A stretch of DNA of 64,000 bases from DATJMJ01 sp035503915 (GTDB lineage: Bacteria > Actinomycetota > Acidimicrobiia > Acidimicrobiales > Palsa-688): contig DATJSU010000050.1 in the NCBI GenBank assembly GCA_035503915.1, forward strand, positions 4,909 to 68,908, in the 5' to 3' direction. This document shows positions 40,150 through 49,037 of the stretch, in pieces. The position numbers and the translations under genes are program-made. The number at the start of each line of letters is the position of its first letter. Positions within the stretch are counted from its first letter, which is position 1. The notes beneath the pieces are model-generated. The model did not search any database. It saw only the letters and a list, made by a program, of their open reading frames with translations, and was not told the origin of the DNA.

Positions 40150-42675
40150 CTAATGCGTCTTGCTGACCAAGCCATGCGGGCCGCTACGGGGTGGCGACGG
40201 CAGGGGGACGTACGACTGCGCAGTGAACACGTCAGGCCCGAAAGTCGCCAAGCCCGGTTGGGCGGCATAGCCGAGATGACCCTTCCCGTCGAGCCCGCCA
40301 CAGACTGTTCCGGCGACGAGCGGGGTGTCGGCATTGTGGGGCTCAGTGCAGGGCCGACCCGTTAGGAAGAGGTCCTCCATGGTGCGCAACCAGCTGTAGT
40401 GGTTGTAGTACGTGCTCGAGACGGTGCCAGGTTTTATCAGGGGGCTGATCAGCACACTGCCGGTGTCCCCCCCACCTGGGGTGAAGTCGGTGGCGTCGTA
40501 GAGCGGGTCGGCGGTGACGCAACCAGAGGTAGTTGCCGCCTCGTTGCCGCTCGGGCACGAGCTCGAGCCTACGGTCGACGTCGCGCCTTCGGCGCTAAGG
40601 GTGATGGTCCCGTTGAAGCCGTTGGCCAGGGTGACGGGCTGGCCGGCATCGTTGAGCAGCTGGAAGGTGCCGGTCCATGGTTTGCCGTAGTTGTTGGACG
40701 GCGTCGTCGTGCTGGCGTTGGCTGTGAGAGGTAGAGGGCCGGTGTTCACAACCGCCCCTACGAAGGTGCCGGGAGGGACAGTGTCGCCGGCCGAGTCCGT
40801 GCCCGATACGAGACGGCCGGTGTCGTCAGCGTTGATCTTGGGATCTATCACCATGCTCGACCCAGGTGCGACAAGGGCGGGTTCAGTGGTCGCGCCCGGG
40901 GGCCCGCTCAAATAGGGGCTTTCGCCAGCGAGGCCGGTGGGCCGGTCGATGAACGCGGACGCGCCCGGGCCCGGCTGCAGCTGGTCACCGCTGGAGTTGG
41001 TCACCTCAGGGTCGTTGGGACCGGTCGGTTCGGTGTTGACGTTGTGACCGTAGATGTTCTCGCCGGCGGCGTCGGTGAGGACGCCGTAAGCGCCGTAGAG
41101 CGAACTGGCGCCCGGCGCCGTAGTCCCCGCCGTACCGAAAGTCGGCTGGTCGGCCGGGCCCGAGTAGGTTGTGCTGTCACCCGGCGCAGGTAGGTTGTTG
41201 AAGCTGTTGCCGATGGTGAACGGCGGGTTCGCTTCGTCGAATGTGACGTCGATCAGGCCACCGTCGTCGAAAGCCGCGGATTGCTCGATGAGGGGGATGT
41301 AGTACCGCAGGAAAAGGTCCGCCGCGTAGAGACCTCCGGTGTAGTTGGTGGGGGTGGTCGCCTCCGGGTCGTAGGGGGGCAAGCCGGCCGGCGCGTAGTC
41401 GGGGGAGCCGTCGGAGTTGAAAGCACCCGAGAGGTTGTTGCCCTGGCACGTGGCGTCGTGGGCGTCGCTGCAGTTGTCCGGCGTGATCCAGTTGAAGGCG
41501 GGGACCTCGTTAGCTGGGAGGCTGAGGTCGTGCACCAGCCCGTACTTGGGGTCGTCGAGGTTGGCGACATGGCTAGCGTCACAGTTTGACGGCGTCGCTC
41601 CCAATGGGCCCTCGCCCGGGAGGTCCGAGCTGGGCTCGTTGAGCGCCGGTTGAGCCCCGTAGGTGACACCGTTCTGGTTGCCAGCCGCCTCCCCGGTCAG
41701 GGAGCTGAACCAGGCAACAGGGAAATGCTTGGCGACGAACTGGTCGGCCGGGTCGCCATTGTTGTTGGCGTTGGCTGGTTGGGCGCCAGTGAAGCTGCTG
41801 ACATCACCCGAGGGTGCCACCAGGTTGGTGGGGTCTGTCACCGGGTTATTGGCATTTGTGCCGGGGTAGCCGCACGCCCCGTCGTCTCGACCGGGAACGG
41901 TGTCGCTCACGCCAGGAGTGCTCCCGGTGACATAGGTGGTCGAGCCAGTCGGCTGGGCACCCCCGAGGTCCTGGGCGTACGCCTTCCAAGAGACGCCGGC
42001 CGCGTTGAGTTGGTTGAACAAGGTGGCGACGTCTGTCGGGTAGGCACAGCCGTTGTTGGACAGGGAGGCGTCGACGCCGCCGTGCACCATCAACTGGCCG
42101 TAGTTGCCGCTCGCCGTTCCGGTGAGGACCGGGCTGCTCGTGTAGGTCCCCTCCGAGTCGGCGGTGCCATCGGTATCGGTGCCGTTCCCAACTTCGCCCG
42201 TGGTGATGATCCCGCCGTTGTTGTTGGTCATGTTCGCCGTGGTCGAACAGTCGTCTTGGACCGCGTAGGAGGGGGCCTGGCCGGACACCAGGGAGATGTA
42301 GTTGTCCATGCTGAAGTGCCCGGTGCCGAAGTAGTGCGTCAGCAGCGCACCCTGTTGGGGCAGGGTCTCCCACAGGTAGCTGTTCTGGTTGAGCCCGCTG
42401 AAGGTCTCGTCGTAGGACTTGTTCTCGAGGATTATCAGCCAGACGTGCTTTATTCCTCCAACGGGCGTCCCCGTAGACGTGATGATGCACTGGGCCTGGC
42501 CACCCCCAACCAGTGCCTCCAAGGTGCTGCCCTGTGGGCAGGTGGAGGGGCTGGGGGTGGCCATGCCAGCCGAGCTGGAAACCAGAACGGCGCCACCAGC
42601 GGCAACCATCCCGGCCCCGACCATCGCGACCGTCGCCAAGAGGCGACTCCCTTTGTCTTTACGGCTATCTCGCAT
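40150..42675 (-). CDS. Secreted phosphoesterase (phospholipase C / acid phosphatase AcpA family)
   Basis: An 841-residue exported hydrolase. A signal peptide (LLATVAMVGAGMVAAGGAVL) is followed by the phosphoesterase-family start VWLIILENKSYDETFSGL, where Glu-Asn near the N-terminus bind metal, and later by HFSMDNYISLVSGQAPSYAV, NWITPDNCSDAHD and LIDVTFDEANPPF. These are hallmarks of the PF04185 phospholipase C/acid phosphatase group. A long insertion region and a C-terminal beta-domain (TFQLLNDAGQPVTLANGFNG) make it larger than usual. It should cleave phosphate esters outside the cell. ATG 42675 is preferred for its signal peptide; the frame extends to GTG 42729. Confidence 0.88.
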   Translation of the reverse strand: MRDSRKDKGSRLLATVAMVGAGMVAAGGAVLVSSSAGMATPSPSTCPQGSTLEALVGGGQAQCIITSTGTPVGGIKHVWLIILENKSYDETFSGLNQNSYLWETLPQQGALLTHYFGTGHFSMDNYISLVSGQAPSYAVQDDCSTTANMTNNNGGIITTGEVGNGTDTDGTADSEGTYTSSPVLTGTASGNYGQLMVHGGVDASLSNNGCAYPTDVATLFNQLNAAGVSWKAYAQDLGGAQPTGSTTYVTGSTPGVSDTVPGRDDGACGYPGTNANNPVTDPTNLVAPSGDVSSFTGAQPANANNNGDPADQFVAKHFPVAWFSSLTGEAAGNQNGVTYGAQPALNEPSSDLPGEGPLGATPSNCDASHVANLDDPKYGLVHDLSLPANEVPAFNWITPDNCSDAHDATCQGNNLSGAFNSDGSPDYAPAGLPPYDPEATTPTNYTGGLYAADLFLRYYIPLIEQSAAFDDGGLIDVTFDEANPPFTIGNSFNNLPAPGDSTTYSGPADQPTFGTAGTTAPGASSLYGAYGVLTDAAGENIYGHNVNTEPTGPNDPEVTNSSGDQLQPGPGASAFIDRPTGLAGESPYLSGPPGATTEPALVAPGSSMVIDPKINADDTGRLVSGTDSAGDTVPPGTFVGAVVNTGPLPLTANASTTTPSNNYGKPWTGTFQLLNDAGQPVTLANGFNGTITLSAEGATSTVGSSSCPSGNEAATTSGCVTADPLYDATDFTPGGGDTGSVLISPLIKPGTVSSTYYNHYSWLRTMEDLFLTGRPCTEPHNADTPLVAGTVCGGLDGKGHLGYAAQPGLATFGPDVFTAQSYVPLPSPPRSGPHGLVSKTH

Positions 42676-42809
42676 GAAATGGGGTTTTAGCCAAACGCCC
42701 TTACCACAACATGACGGCGAGGCGTCCACACGCCATCAGTCAGGTGAACTTCTTGTTCACACCACTTCGTGATGGTTTGACCCGGGTGGTAGCGAGGGCG
42801 GGGGGCGGG

Positions 42810-45488
42810 CTAGCGCCTGGCGGAGGGTGCGAGCAGTCCCAGGGCGCGGGCGCGGGCGACGGTCTCGCCCCGGCGGTGGGTGCCAAGCTTGGCGTACAGG
42901 TTGCGCATATGGGTCTTGACGGTGTTGCGCGAGACATACAGTTCGCCGGCGATCTCCGGCGCGGTCAGGTTGGTCGGCAAGTAGCGCAGCACGCGCAGCT
43001 CGCTGTCGCTCAGCGCCTCGAGCGGTGGCCGCGGCCCGGCGCCCGGTGCGACCCTGTGCCCAGCGAGCAGGCTCTGGACCTCGGCGACCAGGGCAGCGTG
43101 GGCGGTACGGCGCCGTCCTTGGCGCTCCAGCAGGCCCGGCAGCGGGTGCAGCAGGAACCACAGCAGCGCGCCGTCGGGCTCGGCACAATCCAGCGCGCGT
43201 TCGAGGGCGCGGTCGGCGAGGTCCTCGTCACCGAGGGCGTTACCGGCGATCGCCTCCAGTAGGAACGTTTGCGTCATCCAGGTCGGCCAGATCAGCGGGA
43301 CGGAGCCGTCGAGGACCGGGGCCAGCGCGGAAATCGCAGCGTGCGGGTCGTCCTGGGCGAGGCGAAGCATCGCGGTGGCAATACGCAGCTCCCCACGGTC
43401 GCGGTCGTCGAACCCGGCGAGCGCCTGCTCGACGTGCTCGGTCTCGCCAAGACGCACCTCGGTTTGCAACAGAAATGCCCGCATCGCCGTAACGAGCAGG
43501 TTCGGTGCGGCGAGCGGGCGGGCTAGCTGCTCGGCGGCCCGGAATGCGGCCAGCGCATCGGCGTGCCGACCGTGCGCCAACTCGAGCACCCCGCGGACGT
43601 AGTAGATCGCCAGCCCCGCCCCGGGCTGGGCCTTGCTGAGGGTGCGTTCGGCGAGCTGGACCAACGGCTCTGCCTCCTCCAGCCTTGCCTGCCACGCCAG
43701 CACGGCGCCGAGCGCCATGCAGGCGACGCCGGCGGCTGGCTTGTCCGCCCAGCCGTGCCGCTCGGCTAGTTCGATCGCCTGGCTGGCGTGCTCGGTCGCT
43801 ACTGCGAACGACTGGAAGACCTCGACCGCCGCCTGGTAGGCCAGACCGGTGAACTCCAGGTAAGGCCGTCCGATCCGGCGCGCCAGTGCTCGGCCCTGGT
43901 CCAGGTGCTGGCGCGCCTCTGCAAACCGGGCCGTCCAGTACTCGGTGACACCGAGGTTGACCAGCACCAGGGCGCGCAGGTCCTCGCCCAGGCCGGGCGG
44001 CGCCGCGTCCGGGGCCTCGGCCATCGCCCGCAGGTGCTGCGCCTGCTCGGCCGCCTCGGCCAGGTTCCCGCGATGGCGGGCCACCAGCAGCCGGACGATC
44101 CCCATCAGGAGCTGGGCCTGAGCGTGGCGGGCGGCGGTCGGCACCGACGCTGGTCCCCGCTCCGCCACGCCCAGGTACCGCTCGGCCGCCTCCAGCGACC
44201 CCTGTGCGAGCTCATCCGCCGCGGTCAGCGCCGCGAGCTCGGTATCTGCCGTGCAAGCCCCGGCAGGGAAGCCGGCGAGCAGCTCGTGGGTGGTGACCTC
44301 CTGCCCGTCCAAGTGCAGGCTGGGCCAGTGAGCGGCGAGCAACCGGGCGGCCGTACCCCAGTCACCGGCGGCCTGGGCATGCCGGACCGCCTCCACCGGG
44401 TACCCGTGTGCCGCGAACCAGGCGCTGGCGGCTTCGTGCAGCACCGTGACCTCCCCGGGCGCGCTGCGCCGCAGCTCCAGCGCCAGCAGCCCGGCGAACA
44501 TCTGGTGGTAGCGGAACCATGACCGTGAGGGGCCCAGCGAGACCACGAACGCGTTGGCCTCCTCCAGGTCTTGCAGTACCCGTTCCCCGCCACTGTCCCC
44601 GGTCAGCAGGTCCGCCAACTCCCCGCTCACACGTTCCAGCACGCTGGTACGCAGCAGCAGGCGCCGCACCGCCTCGCTCTGACGTTCCAGCACCTCGGCC
44701 AGCAGGTACTCCGCCACCGTCCGCTCGGTGCCGGAGAACCCGGCCGCGAACCGTTCCGGGTCCGGGTGCCCGGCAAGCGACAGCGCCGCCAGCCGGAGCC
44801 CCGCCGCCCACCCCTCGGTCCGCTCGTGCAAGCTCACCAACGCCGCCTCCGGCAGGTCCACCCTCGCCGCCGCGAACAGCTCCCCGGCCTCAGCCAGGCT
44901 GAAGCGCAGATCAGCGGCGCGGATCTCAGCCAGCTCGCCCTCCAGCCGCAGCCGGTGCAGGCCGAGGCGCACGTCGTGGCGGGTGGCGAGCACGAACCGC
45001 AGCTCCGGGGGCGCCCGCATCATCAGCAGCTCCAGCTCCCGCAGCGCCTGGTCCGCGCTCAGCTCGTGCACATCGTCGAGCACCAACCACAACGGGTCCC
45101 GCAGCGACGCCAGGTCAGCCAAGAGCCGCTCCACGATCGCCCACCCGTCCAGGCCCGGCGCTGCCGTCAACGCCTGCACCAGCACCGAACCCGGCGCAGT
45201 CTGGCGCAGGGCGTCCAGGACCGAAAGCCAAAACCGCGAAGGACCGTGCGCGTCCCGCTCGACCGCCACCCACCCGGCGTGCTCGGCCAAGCCCGCCACG
45301 CTGATCCACGACCGCAGCAGCACCGTCTTGCCGCTGCCGGGCGGCGCCGAGACCACCTTCACCCGGGCTGGACCTCCCAGCCGCTCGAACAGCCCCGGAC
45401 GGGCAACCACCCCGCCTGCACCACGACCAGGGGCCCGCCCGGCGAGGGTACCCCGTACCTCTTGATAGCTCACGTCCACGGTCGTCAT
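42810..45488 (-). CDS. LuxR-family regulator of MalT/LAL type
   Basis: An 892-residue transcription activator. N-terminal STAND ATPase: RVKVVSAPPGSGKTVLLRSW (Walker A near residue 45-55) and LWLVLDDVHELSADQA (Walker B). A long TPR-like region follows (about 330-800). The last 65 residues are a LuxR helix-turn-helix: LSDSELRVLRYLPTNLTAPE and ELYVSRNTVKTHMRNLYAKL. Such proteins bind an inducer and ATP, oligomerise and activate target promoters. Its targets are not obvious; the adjacent secreted phosphoesterase is one candidate. Confidence 0.93.
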   Translation of the reverse strand: MTTVDVSYQEVRGTLAGRAPGRGAGGVVARPGLFERLGGPARVKVVSAPPGSGKTVLLRSWISVAGLAEHAGWVAVERDAHGPSRFWLSVLDALRQTAPGSVLVQALTAAPGLDGWAIVERLLADLASLRDPLWLVLDDVHELSADQALRELELLMMRAPPELRFVLATRHDVRLGLHRLRLEGELAEIRAADLRFSLAEAGELFAAARVDLPEAALVSLHERTEGWAAGLRLAALSLAGHPDPERFAAGFSGTERTVAEYLLAEVLERQSEAVRRLLLRTSVLERVSGELADLLTGDSGGERVLQDLEEANAFVVSLGPSRSWFRYHQMFAGLLALELRRSAPGEVTVLHEAASAWFAAHGYPVEAVRHAQAAGDWGTAARLLAAHWPSLHLDGQEVTTHELLAGFPAGACTADTELAALTAADELAQGSLEAAERYLGVAERGPASVPTAARHAQAQLLMGIVRLLVARHRGNLAEAAEQAQHLRAMAEAPDAAPPGLGEDLRALVLVNLGVTEYWTARFAEARQHLDQGRALARRIGRPYLEFTGLAYQAAVEVFQSFAVATEHASQAIELAERHGWADKPAAGVACMALGAVLAWQARLEEAEPLVQLAERTLSKAQPGAGLAIYYVRGVLELAHGRHADALAAFRAAEQLARPLAAPNLLVTAMRAFLLQTEVRLGETEHVEQALAGFDDRDRGELRIATAMLRLAQDDPHAAISALAPVLDGSVPLIWPTWMTQTFLLEAIAGNALGDEDLADRALERALDCAEPDGALLWFLLHPLPGLLERQGRRRTAHAALVAEVQSLLAGHRVAPGAGPRPPLEALSDSELRVLRYLPTNLTAPEIAGELYVSRNTVKTHMRNLYAKLGTHRRGETVARARALGLLAPSARR

Positions 45489-45578
45489 TTCCCTACCCGG
45501 GAAGCGCCCGCGCGACGTCTGCTTACAGAAGATCAGAACATATGTCCCACTGCCGCCACCGCGTCGAGCGGCGTGCGT

Positions 45579-46271
45579 TCATGACGACAAGGCCCCCGTC
45601 GTCGGCCCGTCGAGGCCTCCGGTACTCGGGCTGGGAACGCCGTACGAGCACTTGGCTCCATGACCAGGCTGCTCGGGCAGCGTGGAGGTGGCATCATCTG
45701 TCGTCTCGCTGACAGCCGTAGGGACCATAGCCAGGGCTCGTCGTTCCCTGACGAGGTGACCGACCACTGCCGCCATGCGGGTATCTCGGGCGCCGAGCAG
45801 CTCCCATGCCCGCTGGACGGCGATCACGAAGAAGACGATCACCAGGAGGGCTTGGCGGTGGATTGGACCCGGGCCCCTCGGGTGCAACGACAGGTCGATG
45901 CCGTTGAGCAGCTGGAGGATGTAGAGAGCTCCGAGCACGGGGATGATGACCAGGTGCCACCGGTCACGACCGGCCGGCCAGTCCCGGAGGGCGAGCACGG
46001 TCATCCCGATCGTCGAGCTGATCCCGGCGCACGCCAGGACCATGGTGCTGTACCCCGGGTTGTTGCCGGGGAGGAGGGCGACAAGAGCGACGACGAGCGT
46101 GTCGATCAGCGTCGTGAACGCCACCGCGGCCTGGACCTGGAAGCTCAGCGGGGCACGTCTCCCGACTTCTTTGTGGGGGGACACCGAGATGGCCACGAAC
46201 AGCAGGCCGATGAGGGTGGCGGCCACGGAGGCGCACCCAGCGAAGAACCCGTGATAGGCGGTCGGTACCAT
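45579..46271 (-). CDS. Multi-spanning membrane protein of unknown function
   Basis: A 230-residue protein with five or six hydrophobic segments (ASVAATLIGLLFVAISVS, AAVAFTTLIDTLVVALVALL, MVLACAGISSTIGMTVLALR, LVIIPVLGALYILQLLNGI, ALLVIVFFVIAVQRAWELLG) and a polar C-terminal tail. I recognise no family with confidence. It is the last of three membrane-protein genes on the minus strand, each within 15 bp of the next. Confidence 0.75.
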   Translation of the reverse strand: MVPTAYHGFFAGCASVAATLIGLLFVAISVSPHKEVGRRAPLSFQVQAAVAFTTLIDTLVVALVALLPGNNPGYSTMVLACAGISSTIGMTVLALRDWPAGRDRWHLVIIPVLGALYILQLLNGIDLSLHPRGPGPIHRQALLVIVFFVIAVQRAWELLGARDTRMAAVVGHLVRERRALAMVPTAVSETTDDATSTLPEQPGHGAKCSYGVPSPSTGGLDGPTTGALSS

Positions 46272-46286
46272 GGCCGGCGTTCCTCC

Positions 46287-47102
46287 TCAGGACGGGCCGC
46301 GTGATGGGGCGTGCTGGCTCCAGTTGGTCGTTGCGGACTGGTCGGCCCGGTGGCGTAACCAGTCGAGCCCGTCGCTCAGGCTGGGGGACTTCCATTGCCC
46401 TCGGCCGTTGTGCTCGCCTTCGTCGCCCTGGGGAGCCGGCTCGTAAGGCTCGTCGTCCACCCTGGCGTTGGTCCCGCGCTGGTGGGGCGGGGCCGGGCCG
46501 AGGAGACGGTTGCTGAGCGATGGGCGGGACTGCGAGGGGCCAGGCCGGGGCCGGCCGGACCGCTTGGCGTCGAAATCCTCGTGGTCGGTGGCAAAGGGCA
46601 GCCCGGTCGACAGGGCGCGGGGGCCCACGACCGCCGCTTCGGCCAGCAGGCTGGCACCGAGGCTCACCAGGAGGCTGTTGGTCCCCCCGCCCGCTGATGC
46701 GCCGGCCGCGCTGGCCGCCGCCAGCAGGAACACCTTGGTGACGATGAGCGCGACCCACAGCCCGACGGTGCTGCGGCAATAGCGCTGCCACAGCTCCCCT
46801 TGGTTGGGGTACAGCTCGATTGTGGCCCCCCGGGCGGCACCGAGGACCGCCGAGACGACGACGCTGGCGGCGAGAAAGGCGATGTCGGTCGGGGTGAGAT
46901 GAGGCGCCGAGGAGCCGGAGAGGTCAGTGACGCCGATCACGGTGAGCACTACGGGCAGCACCAGCAGGCGTTTGGCCTTCAGCGGTTGGCCCTTGGTGCG
47001 AGACCACAGCACCCACACCACCGCAGCGATAGCCAACACGATGGTGACGGGGCTCGGGATGGAGCTGCCATGGGTGGCGGCCAGGACGAGGGTGTGGGTC
47101 AT
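46287..47102 (-). CDS. Membrane protein with polar C-terminal tail
   Basis: A 271-residue protein with four or five membrane segments in the first 165 residues (SPVTIVLAIAAVVWVLWSRT, RLLVLPVVLTVIGVTDLSG, IAFLAASVVVSAVLGAARG, VGLWVALIVTKVFLLAAASA) and a 100-residue Pro/Arg/Ser-rich tail. The RGATIELYPNQGELWQRY loop and spacing recall the CcdC/DUF1453-type group. It lies 1 bp after the membrane gene at 47104 and 15 bp before the one at 45579. Function unknown. Confidence 0.72.
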   Translation of the reverse strand: MTHTLVLAATHGSSIPSPVTIVLAIAAVVWVLWSRTKGQPLKAKRLLVLPVVLTVIGVTDLSGSSAPHLTPTDIAFLAASVVVSAVLGAARGATIELYPNQGELWQRYCRSTVGLWVALIVTKVFLLAAASAAGASAGGGTNSLLVSLGASLLAEAAVVGPRALSTGLPFATDHEDFDAKRSGRPRPGPSQSRPSLSNRLLGPAPPHQRGTNARVDDEPYEPAPQGDEGEHNGRGQWKSPSLSDGLDWLRHRADQSATTNWSQHAPSRGPS

Positions 47103-47103
47103 C

Positions 47104-47646
47104 TCAGGCCTCTTGGAGCTGACGGGTGGTGATGGCTGGCCCGGTGCGGCTCGATCGTGACTTCCCGACCGCCAGGCGGAGCGTCCGGGTCACGGTCATG
47201 GCGATCGCCATGAAGATGAGGGCGTCGGTGAGCCCGTCGACCTGCACGCCGTTGGTGGCCATCCAGTGGCCGAGCTGAGCGGTGTACCAGTGGTTGGCGC
47301 CGTAGGTGAACGCCAGGCGAGCCCCGATGATCACGCACCAGAACAGGCCGTACCCGGTCCCGGCGATGCTCACCGGGCGCTGGTTGGCCTCGTCGAAGCT
47401 GACCCTCATGAGCCCCGTCGAGGCGAACAGGCCCATTAGCACGCCCAGCCCGGCGAGGGCGAGCTCGAGGATCTCGCCCGTCCCCGCCGTCGCCGGCCGC
47501 TCCACGAACAGCGGCACGACCGCACCGGCCACCAACAGCGGGCGGACGACCCGGAACCGGGTGATCTTCCGGCGGCCAAGATCAGCTTCTAACACCGCGA
47601 GGAGGACCCACAGATTGACGATGAGGACGCTCGATGACATGACCAC
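47104..47646 (-). CDS. Membrane protein, likely related to its neighbour
   Basis: A 180-residue protein with four or five hydrophobic segments (VLIVNLWVLLAVLEADLG, RPLLVAGAVVPLFVE, LALAGLGVLMGLFASTGL, GYGLFWCVIIGARLAFTY, LIFMAIAMTVTRTLRLAVG). Its layout resembles the CcdC/DUF1453-like neighbour at 46287, so the two may form one complex. It is divergent from the MerR regulator gene at 48006, which may control it. ATG 47646 or 47640 could be the start. Confidence 0.72.
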   Translation of the reverse strand: MVMSSSVLIVNLWVLLAVLEADLGRRKITRFRVVRPLLVAGAVVPLFVERPATAGTGEILELALAGLGVLMGLFASTGLMRVSFDEANQRPVSIAGTGYGLFWCVIIGARLAFTYGANHWYTAQLGHWMATNGVQVDGLTDALIFMAIAMTVTRTLRLAVGKSRSSRTGPAITTRQLQEA

Positions 47647-48005
47647 TCGCTTTCGTTTGAGGTATGCGGGCCAGCATCACGCCGGAGGGGGTGAGCTGTC
47701 GTCGCACAAGATGTGTGACCTTGGCTTGACAGCAGCGACGGCAGCGGGAAAGGTGCGCCGCTTCGGCCATCGCAGCCGGGTATGTCACATCGCAGTCGTC
47801 CTCGGAAGCGCCGTCGCAGGTCAGAGCCACAAACCGGGCCGGGGTGACTTGCCCCACCGAGGACTTGTGCCGTCGACCGATGTGGTTCACCTGGGACTGC
47901 ACCGCTGGCTGTCCTTCCGTCGGAGCAGGTGCTTTCGAGCGGTTCTCGTTTGGCCAACAAGTTCTCCTTGACTCTGACGTCGCGGAAGGTTGGAGACTCG
48001 GTCCT
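47647..48005. promoter_or_regulatory. Divergent control region between membrane genes and MerR gene
   Basis: A 359-bp gap with no gene recognised. Close to the merR-type start lies TTGACTCT...AAGGTT (47968-47991), which resembles the -35 plus spacer region of MerR-family controlled promoters, where the regulator binds between -35 and -10. Confidence 0.35.
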
Positions 48006-48845
48006 GTGTTCCTGAAGATCGGTGAGTTCGCCCGGCTGGGATCGGTGACGCCTCGGACCTTGCGTCACTACGAAGACATCGGTTTGTTGGGACCGGCGCA
48101 GGTCGACTCGCTCACCGGCTACCGCGCCTACCGGCCGGAACAGCTGGCCCAGCTGAACCGCATCGTTGCCCTGAAGGACCTCGGCCTATCGCTGGCCCAG
48201 GTCGCCCAACTCCTAGACGGTGTGACCGCCGAGCAGCTCCACGGGATGCTGGCCCTGCGGTGGGTGCAGCTCGAAGGCGAGATCGACGCCCAGCGGGCGC
48301 AGTTGGCGCGGGTGGAGGCACGCCTCCGCCAGATCGAAAGGGAAGGGACCATGACCATCGACGACATCGTCCGCAAAGACATTCCGGCCACCCAGGTAGT
48401 CGCCATCGGCGGCCCAGTGAGCCAGATAACGAACGAGGATCTCCTTCCGGTCCTGAACCGGGCCGAAGAGCATTTCGCCGCCCTTGGTATCCGGGAGCTC
48501 CTCGGCGGCCGCAGTGACCCGTTCGTGACCTACTACACAGAGGAGCCCGAAGGAGAGTTCCACGCGTACCTGACCCTCGCAGCTCCCGACATCCCCGACC
48601 CTCTTCCGATGCCAGCGGCGGTGATGACCTTGCCGGAAGTGGAGGTGGCGGCGGCCGTCCGCAAGGGACGCGTCGCCGACGTTTTCCCGCAGGTCTTGGT
48701 CGACATCCACCGCTGGGCTGACCTGCACGGTTGCGAGTGCTACGGCTTGCACCGAGTCGTGGTGCTCAGGGGCGCCACCTCCGTCGACGACGCCGATGAG
48801 CAGCTGTTCGAGTGCCAGCGACCGATCCGATCTCCGGGCACCTAG
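48006..48845 (+). CDS. MerR-family regulator with GyrI-like effector domain
   Basis: A 279-residue BmrR-type regulator. Residues 1-70 are the MerR winged helix (LKIGEFARLGSVTPRTLRHY, then LTGYRAYRPEQLAQLNRI). A coiled-coil dimerisation helix follows (LRWVQLEGEIDAQRAQLARV). The C-terminal 150 residues form a GyrI-like drug- or effector-binding domain (ATQVVAIGGPVSQITNEDLL, FHAYLTLA). Such proteins bend promoter DNA to activate export or membrane genes on ligand binding; the divergent membrane-protein genes are likely targets. GTG 48006 has GGAG about 10 nt upstream. Confidence 0.9.
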   Translation: MFLKIGEFARLGSVTPRTLRHYEDIGLLGPAQVDSLTGYRAYRPEQLAQLNRIVALKDLGLSLAQVAQLLDGVTAEQLHGMLALRWVQLEGEIDAQRAQLARVEARLRQIEREGTMTIDDIVRKDIPATQVVAIGGPVSQITNEDLLPVLNRAEEHFAALGIRELLGGRSDPFVTYYTEEPEGEFHAYLTLAAPDIPDPLPMPAAVMTLPEVEVAAAVRKGRVADVFPQVLVDIHRWADLHGCECYGLHRVVVLRGATSVDDADEQLFECQRPIRSPGT

Positions 48846-49037
48846 GCGCATGAACTGGAGGTACCTTCAGGTGTCCCAGCACCATGCTGCTTGGTGGAGG
48901 GCCCTCTAAAGCCCGTTTGCCATGGTGGCAGAACCTGAGAGCACCGCGGCCAGCTACACGTTCCCACCTCGCTCACTGGCCCGGGCCGCAGGAGTTCGGC
49001 ACCGCCAAATGGTCCGGGCCGTGCGATACTGGCACCG